DNA from: Ectocarpus siliculosus
Lineage: Eukaryota; Sar; Phaeophyceae; Ectocarpales; Ectocarpaceae
NCBI GenBank assembly: GCA_000310025.1
Contig: FN648695.1
Location: forward strand, 10,787-47,985
Length of the DNA: 37,199 nt
Direction of reading: 5' to 3'
Position numbers and translations under genes: made by a program. Under the pieces are notes generated by a model. The model worked only from the letters and a program-made list of their open reading frames with translations. It was not told the origin of the DNA and made no database searches. Of this stretch, positions 18,368 through 28,711 are shown one piece after another; position 1 is the first letter of the stretch; each line of letters starts with the position of its first letter.

Positions 18368-20615
18368 ATTAAACTAACCCCCCGCGGTACGTCAATTTCC
18401 CCCCGGGGGGGTTGGTTTCATAAAAAAAAACTATCCCCTCCCAGGGGGGAAAACTCCGTAGTTTACGGTATACTGCGCGTTTGTATGTATGCAGATCTAT
18501 GTATGCCCGCACGTGCATGTATGTAGACATTGATTGGTTGATTGGCGTATAATAGCAGGTACGCCTATTATGCGAAATATACGCCCCCCACGCACCAAGA
18601 ACCCCAAGTGCAACGAGGGAGAAAGCGAGGGACCGACTGGGAAGGACAGCAACGAGAGCGTGTACGGACGGAGCGAGTCAATTTTGGTCGTGCTAGGACT
18701 GGCCGCAGCGACAACGGAACAGCGGCGCCGGAGCACACGGACGACATCGAACCGTGACGCACGGACGAATATTTTGTGTTGTCAAGTATTTTCCGTTATT
18801 TTTTCTGAACACTGGTGTAAATGTGATGACGTCACTGGTATTGTAGAGAGACGCGGCAGAGATGGCGCGGATAGCCCGGGTGCCTTTATTGTGTACCTGC
18901 ATCGTGGCAGACCCCTTCAATGTGGAACGATTCCTAATCAGTGTCGATTATTTACACTGCTGTGTCCAACACAGATGACCAGGGGTAGATTCGGTGATTG
19001 TCAATTGCAATGAATGATGCCTTTGGTTGGTTGTTCTTTTTCACTCTATGTGCACGGACGCATTCTGACAGCACTTCAGACAGCAGTTGCACGCCCCGAA
19101 CTTGTACCATACCTACCATGGTGTTTTTGTACAGGCAGCACTCCACACAGCTGTTGGCTGTAGTCGACATTCATTTTGGTAAAGTGTAGGACAGGGGGGG
19201 TGGACTACCTGATGCTGCGTTCTACTTCTTCTGTATGCAGAGAGACAGACAAGACACGAGTGAGTTGTTGTTGTTGCTGTTGTTGTCTTCATGTACATTA
19301 AACCCGTGTCAGTTGCTACAATAATCCCAAAATCTAGCAAAGACGCGGTCCGTGGTCACAAAAAATCTAGAGACATCAGAAGATCCAAAGAACGCGCAAA
19401 CTAGCAAGGAAAGGGTACACAAGCCCGAAGAGGTTCACCTACATCCCTGCAGCACGTTTTTGCGTGCCCAAAAAATGAACTACCCGTCCACACACTACAT
19501 TCGACTACAGCGGATGTTCTCGGTCCTTGGATCAGGGACAATAACTCGGTCCAGGGAAGAGTTTGCTTACTGCAGCAGGACACTTTTACAACTGTAATTT
19601 TGTACAGGGTGCGGTAAGTCTCAAAGAACGTGAGGTTCCCAGCCTCGTTTCAGTCGACACACTTTCCTTAGGAGAATCTCCAATCGCCGCGCTGGGTCCT
19701 CAATGTGAAACCGGACAAGGCTTCAGCCAACGCCACGGAATCGACTGTGGCGGGAAGTGTTCTCCCGCCTGTCGCATCAACAATCATCGTGCACTTTTTT
19801 CATATCACCGAGTGGAAAGGAATCCACGTCGAACACCTGTGGACGTCGTCAGCGATCCTTAACGCTCCGCTCATCGTGGAAGAAGACGTATGAATTAAGG
19901 AAAAATAAAATGTTCAAGCTCCGGGACTCAAAGAAAACACCCAATGAATGACAATCGGGTACTTGAAGCATCACGAATCCCTGCATGGACGACGTCGTAG
20001 GCAGAGTCCCTGTGCGACTGGAATGCAACATTTGCACGTGCCATTATCAGTGGTGTTTGGAGAAATCATCGACATGGCGTGAAACTACGTGGGCATCCGC
20101 AACAACAACAACAACAAGGGGAAGACGACGAGGAGGAGGAACCGGAGGTCCACGGCGTCAAGAACACGCATCCCTCCAAGGGTTCTTCAACGGAGAGTAA
20201 ATCAGGGGACCGTGGATACTTTCACTTGGGTCTCCCATGGGGTACACGAAGCACTGCGTCTTACTCTGGAGCAACGATTGTTCCAGAACGACAAGAAGAG
20301 CTTCACTTCTGGCCCGTCCAAGCATCGCATTCCAGTTGGCTACTCTGGTTAAGTCCAAAACTTGCGAAGTTTCCGTACCTACCTGCCGTTTTGGACCACC
20401 AACTCGTCGTCCTCGCCGACTGGAGCTTTCTTGACGTCGGACGGCGTGATGCGGTGATACGAAGAAGAGTGTACGTTGACGCTGCTGAAGCGGCAGACAG
20501 GAGCAAGCATTCTGCCGCGGTCGATTCCGTGGCGCTCGACAAAGCCTTGAGCACACGGGTGGCCAGAGGGCAGGTTGTGGGTGGGTTGTGGGCATCCACA
20601 AGGTAGGGGCAGGTT
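18368..20615. other. Unassigned stretch with scattered coding-like pieces
   Basis: No gene can be named. Short frames with a somewhat coding look are HITEWKGIHVEHLWTSSAI (about 19800-19865) and VDTFTWVSHGVHEALRLTL (about 20209-20265). Neither extends convincingly nor shows a known motif. An imperfect hairpin (CGTATAATAG / CTATTATGCG) lies at 18546-18573. Confidence 0.35.
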
Positions 20616-20619
20616 GTAG

Positions 20620-20915
20620 AGGGGGGTTGGGCGGAGGTCCCAACCTTGGCCAAACGGCTTGGTTGTACAAGGACGGATGCGGAAGGTTGGGAGGCAGCCA
20701 CAACGTTAGGCCACACCTCCTGGTTGTGCAAGCACCGGTCACACAGGTTGGAGGGCAGCCACAACCTTAGGCCATACCACTTAGTTGTGCAAGCACCGAC
20801 CACACAGGTTGGGGGGCAGCCACAACCTTAGGCCAGACCTCCTGGTTGTGAAAGCACCGATGTTACAGGTTGGGAGGCAGTCACAACCGAAGGGCAGACC
20901 TCCTGACTGTAGATT
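20620..20915. repeat. Minisatellite, about 61-base period, five copies
   Basis: The phrase GGTTGGGAGGCAGCC or a close variant recurs at 20684, 20746, 20807 and 20868. Each is followed by ACAACCTTAGGCCA and CTCCTGGTTGTGCAAGCACC. A more diverged copy precedes 20684. Copies differ by substitutions. Confidence 0.85.
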
Positions 20916-22082
20916 GTGGTGTCGGTTCGACGGTCCGGGAAAACTGGCTTCAGTGTACTACAATTTCTTTTTTTTTCAGGCAGGACAAAACGCAAACAAA
21001 TTCGTCTCCAAGGATACGTTGGCACAATGTGTACTAAATGAACGCATACACTATTCACTGTAGGCTTTTGTGTGAGGGTGTGCGGGGATTCACGAGTGCT
21101 ACGTGTGTACCAGCTACATGGTGCAGGGTATAACAAGCTCTCAGACAGATATCGTTATGGATCGCCAGACAGATGGGAAGACGGGGTTGGGGGGCATCCG
21201 AACCATCGAGCCCCCAATTGTTTGCATGGCTTTGTTTGGCCCTGCATCGCCCTCGCGTGACGATCTAGCTAGCCTTGACACAGACGACCAGAGGCCGCAG
21301 CATGCCAAGACGAATAGCGACTAAACTGGTGTCATTCCTTTCGTAACCAAGGCAAACAGCGATGCTATCTCTAGATGCTCGAACTCGGGGCACAGCAACC
21401 GCCGCGAGCTAAACCCGCCGCACGACACTGCTGCTGTAAAGCGGCAAGACGAGCTTCTACACGGCGCGCGTGGAGAAGAGAGAGCGACATTCCGGCAGCA
21501 GTTGCTGACTAGGTAAGCGAATCCCCTCCAGTTACATCTGGATGGTAGCAATAGAAGGATGAATTGAGGGAATATTGTGTGTTGTGTAAGTTGTGTATCC
21601 CTACGCATATGTCCCCGTTGGGAAGGGCGCGAAGTCTCCACGTGCTGTAGATGCAAGTACGCCCAGACACCAGCAGTTGGTCCTGCACACCCTGCGGCTC
21701 TCGACCTACTGCGTGTATGCGGCTCTTCCTCACCATGTACAGAGCGGGGATTATGCCGGAGGCGTCAGTAAGCGCCCAGCCTCATAAAAGAGCTTTTTGG
21801 AGGGCGGGTAGGCACTTCGTTATTTTCAACGGTTTTTTTGTTTTTTGGAGGGCGCTCGTTTTCTTCAACAGACGTACGAAACAGTAACAACACCGCATGT
21901 CTGCTGTATCTGACCTGTCCACACACATGCATAGCATCGACCGTCTCGACCGTCCACATGCTTGAACCAACGCCCAGCGCTAATAACACCGAATTGTTTT
22001 ACATGGGTTGCTCGATTGACACAGGTCGTTAACACGCATGCAAATATATCGTGTTCAAAGCAAGAATTAACGGTAACCGTAG
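20916..22082. other. No gene recognised
   Basis: Short, unsupported frames on both strands. A direct repeat of TTTTTGGAGGGCG occurs at about 21793 and 21843. No RNA gene was recognised. Confidence 0.4.
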
Positions 22083-22288
22083 GTTGCACAAGATACCACA
22101 CCCCCTTGACCAAGTTTCAACCTATCATGTTCCACGACGAAGACGATTCCGAAAATCAAACAATACTTTTTCGAAAAAACTCTCCACGAGACAGTTCCAA
22201 TGCAGCCATTTCCGGCCTCGCCACTCCTTCTGGTGTGGAATAATCAGGCTTTGGAAATTGGTCCAGGGGGCGTGGTATCTTATGCAAC
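22083..22288. mobile_element. MITE copy 1 (same family as 34115-34331)
   Basis: Terminal inverted repeats: GTTGCACAAGATACCACACC at the left and the complement of GTGGTATCTTATGCAAC at the right, continuing inward with GGACCAA. The interior shares ACGACGAAGA, CAATACTTTTTCGAA and GAGACAGTTCCAA with the copy in the carbonyl reductase gene. About 206 bases, no coding capacity, target duplication not clear. Confidence 0.75.
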
Positions 22289-23590
22289 TGCTGTGCTGTG
22301 AGATCAGTGGATTCGATTCTCATCTGCGCCATATTTTTTCTTCCCACCACCCTTTTTTTCTCTTTCTTTTTCATCCGGGATTTCGATGTACCCCTTTGAA
22401 AACATTATTGGCCGTAAAATACAGAATATCGAGTAAACTCCTGAGAAATATGGCGTGTCAGAGATCGGAAAGTTTTTTTCTTTCAATGTCAAGACAACAA
22501 CAACAACAACTGAGAAAAGGCGGTCGCAGCGGGTCCCCCCATGCCGCGCCACTGATGCGAAACGAAGAGGTCAACAGTAGTATGCATAGCAAAGCGAAGG
22601 GATATGCATGTGCGCCTTCATATATTGCGTCTCACCCACTCTTCCCCCCCCCCCCACTTCTATCGAACTATGTAGGCGGATACCGCCATGAGTGGGCTTG
22701 GTACCGTCATGTTCTCGAACGTTCTAGGGACAGCCAACCACGGCATTCCCGTGTCAGAGGACGAGGCCATGCAGAGCGTGACCTTCAATCAGGTCCACCG
22801 ATGCAAGCGCACCACCCCATAGCTCAGGTACGGTAGGGTTAAGTGAACTCTCCGGAGTAAATGCGAGATTTTGTTCAGAAATGGTGCCCAGCGATTTGAA
22901 AAACAGAGTATGATAGAAAGTTCATGTCCGACCCGCGACACCTCTGTCCACCGAGAACCGATGAAGGTCTGCTACGGCACCTGCTGTCAGAGTCGTGCAT
23001 AACATCGTCGATCACTCAGGCATAGCTCCACGCAAGTTTTGAGTAAATCGCTCCTATTTGAATTTGAACGGAGGGAACGATGGAATACCTTCTTTCGAGA
23101 GCTGTTCATTCGTTCATTGATGAGACTCAACCAAAGCGTATGCATACAATAGAAGCAAGGAACGGGGGGACCTGCAGGCAACTATTCCTCGCGATGCATT
23201 GCTTGTGGAAGGAGTAGAGAATTTTGACGCACGCGCACCGGTACTGCTGTTGGTTTGAGGGTCTCACATGTTGTAGCGTTAGCCTATAGTGCAAGACAGA
23301 GGGACGTCGCAAGGTGAACCGATAGTGTGCAATTAGCGAACATCTCATGATGCCAAGCGACAGCGCCGGGGACGAAGAGTTATTGTCCTTGAAATGTTAA
23401 CGCCGCTTCCCTGTGGTTATGACGCTTGAACTTATTAATCCCCATGCACGTTTTTACAGCGAGGATAGCTGATGTCCTGTTCGCGCTCCTGCTTGCTGTT
23501 TCCGGCGAAAATTCCAGGCCATCTACTGTCACCCTTGCTCTGGTGCATCCATCCATCCAGCCCCTTGCCCGCTCAGCACCACTCCCCCCC
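22289..23590. other. Mostly non-coding; one possible exon near 22679-22790
   Basis: After an AG at about 22676, plus-strand codons read MSGLGTVMFSNVLGTANHGI and PVSEDEAMQSVTFNQ up to a possible donor GTCCAC. I do not recognise the protein and the exon is unsupported by neighbours. A CAA repeat (about 22495-22512) lies upstream. Confidence 0.3.
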
Positions 23591-23597
23591 CCTCACG

Positions 23598-23850
23598 GTA
23601 TGGATTGGCATCGTTCGAAGCTGCTCGAGCAGTACGTCCTCACGGATATCAAGACGAGGATGGGCACTACAGGCTACACTTCGGTAACAAGAGCGACCCC
23701 GACCACGACGGTATTGCCGTACCTTCCCCGTGTGCGAGGCTTTTTTCGAAAAGACGTTTGCTGCGAAGGGCGGCGGCCGTGAAAAAACTTGGACGTCATC
23801 AGCGACATGTACGTTGCCTTTGTTGATATGTGAACTAAGCTCTATGGGGC
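23598..23850 (+). pseudogene. Coding-like fragment of unknown family, frame broken
   Basis: One frame reads GHYRLHFGNKSDPDHDGIAV and then, after a one-base shift near 23720, PFPVCEAFFEKTFAAKGGGR and TWTSSATCTLPLLIC. The mixture of acidic, aromatic and cysteine residues and the clean switch of frame suggest decayed coding sequence or a sequencing error. No family was recognised. Confidence 0.35.
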
Positions 23851-24171
23851 TGAAGGTATTTGTTGTCTTTAGCGTTTTCTTCTATATCCCTATCTCCCCT
23901 GGTGTACTGTCGGCAATTTGTCAGGCCGATAAGCGCTCATTGGACGTGCAAGCTCTGCCGAACGTCCAACACTCTCGTTTATTTTGTTCCCGACGCGTTT
24001 CCAGTCTTTAAAATCATTTTCCCACATTTTCAGCGTCCCCTGAAGTTGCTTCTAGGCAGTCGACGCGCTGGTGGTTTGTCGCAAGCTATTTATGTATGAA
24101 CCCGTGACGTCAAACAAACCGACATTCACATGGAACGCTATTTGTTCTTTGTTTCGTGTCTCAGGTCCTAG

Positions 24172-24440
24172 GAGAGCTTTATGCGGTTCGGCTTGGAATA
24201 CGTTGGGCCGATCCTCTCCACCGAGAGTTTTGATCGTCAGGAAGATGCTAAGCGCTACCTCAAGCCGTGCTTGTTCGCGGACGAGGGGGCAGGAGGTGGA
24301 GGAGGTGACCCAGGGGCGGATGGGGGTGGAGGGTAAACTAAAGATGGGGACCGGGATGTTCTTCGTCTCCGAGCGAGAAAAGCGATGGTCTTGATGACTA
24401 CGCTGGCTACAAAACCTTGGCGGACACCTAAACCGTGTTG
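24172..24440 (+). pseudogene. Coding-like exon of unknown family
   Basis: After a CCTAG acceptor the sequence reads ESFMRFGLEYVGPILSTESF, then DRQEDAKRYLKPCLFADEG, then a Gly/Asp run (GAGGGGGDPGADGGGG) to a stop near 24336. A different frame then reads SEKSDGLDDYAGYKTLADT before a stop. It may belong with 23598-23850 as exons of one decayed gene. Function unknown. Confidence 0.35.
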
Positions 24441-25944
24441 ACAAGGTATGTCACGTGTCTTGTCCTTTCCAAAAATCGTGCCACTTTTGCTCCCTCTTTT
24501 GCTCTGCCTGCGATGATGTTGGATGCTTGCGTGTTTCTTGTCGTGCATCAGTTATGCCCGCGGCTTCCTATAATGTACACCCTTCCTCATCCCAGCGTGT
24601 CCGTTGGCGACCCCTGATGTTTGAATGTAACTCGCCTCCCTTCAAAGTAGTTTCTCCGGGGTGCGTAGCTTATCCTCGTCTCTGACGTATTCTACGACCT
24701 GCGGTTGTGCTGTCGGTTTGTGTGTCCCCCCCCATGCCTGCTTGCAAATATTATTGTTGACAACGTACATCTGTCAGCTATACCAAGAACTATACTGCAG
24801 CAAAGGGGGAGAGCATGCCCTCCATTTCTCGAAAGCCCACTTTTATCCTCCTCTCACACTTCAATATTATTTCGCTGCTGATCGGTAACCTCCAGGTCGA
24901 GTCGCCGGGGCCTCCGCTGCAACATCGTTCAAAGCGTTTCCTCGGGTCCTCATGACGTTCACAACGGGTGGAAGCTTTGACGGAGGAGGCGGAGAAATAT
25001 CCCGCTCGCCATGTCTCACAGCTTTTTTTTTTAATCATATGGTGCTATGATACGCTTTTTGCTCTCGCTGGTGCATGAGGGCGCCTGGCGCGGGATGAGA
25101 GCCAGGTGTTTTCTTACTGTGTCTGCAAGGGCGTTTGGAATCTGTCGCTGCAACCTCTTGGCTTCGTCCGCGCCCTGTTTTGTTTGTGCGAATTGTAGCT
25201 TTTTTGGGGGAGGGGAGAGGGGAGTTGTTTCGATGGTGTTGGGAAAGTAGAGAGGTCTATTTCTGCAGTCTCTGCATGGTTTTTGGAGGACACCGCTGTC
25301 ACAGCTCAGGCAGTGACGTTTTTTCTTGACTAGAGTTGGTTGTATAATTTGGGACGGCCAGGGTGGGAGGGGGTTCTGTGTTTCGTGTCGGGAGAGACGG
25401 TCGTTTCTACCTGTGCGTTTGGACAGCACTGCTGCCGCTACGTGTAGCTGTTGCCTCCGGCTGAGTTGTGCTTCCTCACAACAAACAAATGTAGTTTGTT
25501 GCGGGGATTGTGGGTCGTCTCCATGATCGACGTCGCTGACGGTCATGGGCCAGGGCATGCTGTTGTTGTGGGGAGATATCCAATACACAGAACGACGTTC
25601 GAAAGGGTATGTATGTATTGTTTAAATTTGAAGTGCACCTTTTATAGTTCTCGCTTACATGTCGTGCAACTTGGGATGTTGACGACCCTGGGTCGAGATG
25701 ATAAGCCGCGGGCGGAGATGGGTTTATGCTAGAGCTGGCAACATGCGTATGATGCATGGGCACGGGATGTCGTTGTTTCAGGAGTTTGCTCGGGAATGTA
25801 CCGACGATAAAATTGTAGTGATTCGAATACAGGGGGCGAAAAAACAAATAAAACATGAACAAAAAAAAGACGTATTGCAGGGGAATTGAACCCGCCACTA
25901 CGGTGTTGAGCACTGCTGTTTGTTGTAGACCGGCCGCATCTTGC
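24441..25944. other. No gene recognised
   Basis: Overlapping frames on both strands with no motif. A TTCAATTCCCC block on the minus strand (about 25880-25895) resembles a B box but no tRNA fold could be supported. Confidence 0.4.
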
Positions 25945-26475
25945 GCAACCTCTATGAGAGGGTACGCATTGCAATACGCAACCTGCCCCCTACCGGCTTG
26001 TGCGCAACGCGCCAACTTGAAAGAGAGGGTACACCTTGCACGATTACCGGCAACCTGCCCCCCAACTGGCTTGTGCGAAGCGCGCCAACCTGCAAAAAAG
26101 GGTACACCTTGTCATACCATAGGCAACCTCCCCCCTAACCGACTTGTGCATGGCGCGCCAACCTCCAAGAAAGGGTCCACCTTGCGCTGCCATCGGCAGC
26201 CTGCCCGCTGTCCAGCTTGTAAGCAGTGCACCAACCACAAGAAATGGTACACCTTGCACCGCCATCGACAGCTTGACCCCAGTCCAGCTTGTTAGCAGCG
26301 CACCAACCACCAAGAAAGGGTACACCTTGTACTACCATCGGCAACCTGCCTCCTATCCGACTTGTAATAGCGCACCAACCACCAAGAAAGGGTACACCTT
26401 GCACTACCATCGGCAACCGCCCCCTATCCGGCTTGCAAACAACGCGCAACCCCCAAGAAATGTGTACCTTGCACA
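25945..26475. repeat. Minisatellite, about 72-base period, seven copies
   Basis: GGGTACACCTTG or a close variant recurs at 26027, 26100, 26173, 26245, 26318, 26390 and about 26460. Each is preceded by GCGCACCAACCACCAAGAAA-like and followed by CATCGGCAACCTGCC-like sequence. Open frames on both strands here reflect the repeat and not genes. Confidence 0.9.
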
Positions 26476-26684
26476 ACCTGGCCATCGTTGCATTGCAAGG
26501 ATTACCCAAGGTGGGGAGGTTGCAACTCGTGCCAAAATAAATCTCGATTCAGGTTGGCAAAAGTGCCCTCCTTACAACCCGGTCTGTTGGCCACCCGTGC
26601 AACCACACGAGCCTCTTGACTTGAAGTGTCGTCTGGGTTTACCTTGAAGACCCCACGCGAACCGATAGGAGATGCTAGGGTTGA
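26476..26684. other. No gene recognised
   Basis: Unique-looking flank between the minisatellite and the palindrome-rich block. Confidence 0.4.
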
Positions 26685-27265
26685 GGCCCGCCGGGTACCC
26701 GGGTTGTTTGGGTATCCGGCTATTTTCCGGATAGAGGGCCCGAACTCGGTCTCGGGTAACCCGCAACTTTCGGGAAAATATATCCGGGCCGGTACGGGTA
26801 CCCGGGTGCCCGGGTACCCCCATGTATGATGTACTTGTATACTTGTTGCTGTTTTGGGGTTAGAGTCTAGTCTAGGGCCTCTGTTTGCTCTTCCTGTCCC
26901 TCTGTGGTGGCGAATCGCCCTCGGCACAGAGAGGCATCCTCTAGGCTATTCATCGTGACCCCGCCCTGACTCTGCATGGTTACTCAACAAAGGTAGTAGG
27001 TAGAGTAGGTGATACTTCGAGGAGAGTACAGTAGGAAGCTAGTAGGGTACCGGGTACTGAGTCAAGAAATATCTGACTTGGTGGACCAAATATTATTTGT
27101 GTGTGCACCGTAAGGTGCAAACATTCCCAACCCCCCCGAAGTAACGGGTACCTGGTACCCGCCTCCAAACCTCCAAATATCCGGCGGGTATTAGGTGAGG
27201 CCCGAACCCGGTTCGGGTATTTGGAGAGCCGGGCCTGCCCACCGCCGGGAGTACGGGTACCCGAC
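26685..27265. repeat. Two clusters of nested GGGTACCC / CCCGGG palindromes
   Basis: At 26685-26820 and 27035-27265 the sequence is built of short palindromes such as CCGGGTACCCGG, GGGCCCG and GGTACCTGGTACC. Both clusters carry GAGGCCCG and CGGGTA blocks, and the second partly reverses the first. This resembles an inverted-repeat mobile element with a spacer of about 215 bases, but borders are not clear. Confidence 0.55.
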
Positions 27266-27456
27266 TGAAACGGGGTTGTTGGCAACTTCGTGCTCCTTGG
27301 GATCGCGCAGCTCCTTTTTCATCGCAACTTGATCGCAGCCTTCATTTTGCCACCGGAAGGAGAGTGCAAGCTTTGGAACTCGTTCAGTGTAGGTAATGAA
27401 AGCTGGCATTACGAGCGATGCAGCGGCGTTCGAAAACTAACACAGCAAAGTGCTAA

Positions 27457-28165
27457 AAAATATTATACAAGCTGGTCTGACCAAGACGCAAATTTGAAGC
27501 TTGGAGCGGATTTCCCACGCGGTTTTTTCGAGTTAGAACCTGAAATTTTGACACGGCATCTGCATGAGTACTATAAACACAAAGGCCACTGCGCCATTTG
27601 GATTGTTTTTTTATTTCGTAAGTTGGGCTGATATTAGTATTCATGGGAATATTTGCTATGCCAAAAAGTCGCAGAAAAAAAGAAAAAAGTCAAATGGCGC
27701 AGTGGCTTTTTTGTTTGTTGTACTCATGGGGATGCCGTGTCGAAATTTCAGCTTCTAATTCGAAAAAACAGCGTGGGAATCGCGAGATCCTTACGTTGCC
27801 TCAGGTATCTCGTGTGTTGTATCGGATTCTTTAATAAGCCATAACTTCTGATGGAAGATGCCGTGAGCCTTGAAACTACCATCTTTGCTCTCGCGATGTT
27901 CCCAGGTACATGCACAGCAATTTTCAGCTTGATCTGAGAAACTTTTTTTCATGCTGATTTCAGTACAGGAAGTATCCCAACTATGCCGCCAATTGATAGT
28001 TATATGCCTAAAATCAACTCAGATCCGAAAAATTCCGGCACCCGCGCATCCCCTATGGTCTTATACGAGCACCCGCCAAATTTGAATCTAAATTCGTTGA
28101 AACAGCAGAGTGGGACATGAAAGAACGAAAGTTAGCTTCTTGGTCAGACCAGCTTGTAATAAATA
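27457..28165. mobile_element. Foldback-type element with nested inverted repeats
   Basis: An inner inverted repeat pairs 27511-27600 with 27691-27779 (about 90 bases per arm, roughly 85-90 percent alike, including AAATGGCGCAGTGGC). An outer pair, ACAAGCTGGTCTGACCAAGA at about 27468 and its complement at 28137-28157, encloses it. There is no coding capacity. Confidence 0.6.
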
Positions 28166-28711
28166 GCTGTCTCAAAGCCCCCTGCCTGCTGCTTCTGAGG
28201 CAACTCGTTGACAGTATAGACTACATGAGCCGCGGATGCAGGCCCTCGTGAGCAAAGGCGGCGATCTTCGCATCCGGCAGACGTTGATCTCGCCCACCAT
28301 TTAAAGCGGGTACTCTTCTTCGGCGTATGTGTCCGGGGCGTCATCTTTGTCATCAGTCCTGATATCAAAACTTTGTGTCAAGATACAGCAGCAGTAGACG
28401 GCAGCAGGCGGGATGGGCAAAAAAAAACGGAATACGTGTGTGATTGCTGTAGAAATGTAGAGTCTGCATGGATCTGCGATGCTAGGGAGCCAAAAGACAC
28501 GTTGGAGAGAGTATCCTATAAGGTGCTCGTGGGGAGCTTTGGACATCAGAGATCAACCGGCTAAGTGCAGGATTTGAAATTTTGAAAAACCTGACAGTGC
28601 CGCCTGGGGAGGGGGGATTTCAGGGGGGCACCGTCGATCAATGGGTGCAGTGAGTTGCACGCACAGCAGCAGCAGCGGTTAATTTGCTTGCTCGGTTGCT
28701 CGGCCCTTGTG
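28166..28711. other. Upstream region of the carbonyl reductase-like gene
   Basis: No gene and no clear core promoter element. An in-frame TGA at 28592-28594 lies upstream of the first ATG of the downstream frame. GCAGCAGCAGCGG occurs at about 28663. Confidence 0.4.

Noticed and set aside
25866-25925. Minus-strand GGGTTCAATTCCCC followed by a T-run, like a tRNA B box and terminator
   Set aside because: The T-stem does not pair well, no A box or acceptor stem could be placed, and no repeat copy was found in the window.
20620-26475. Tandem repeats considered as CRISPR arrays
   Set aside because: Whole units repeat without unique spacers and the setting is eukaryotic.
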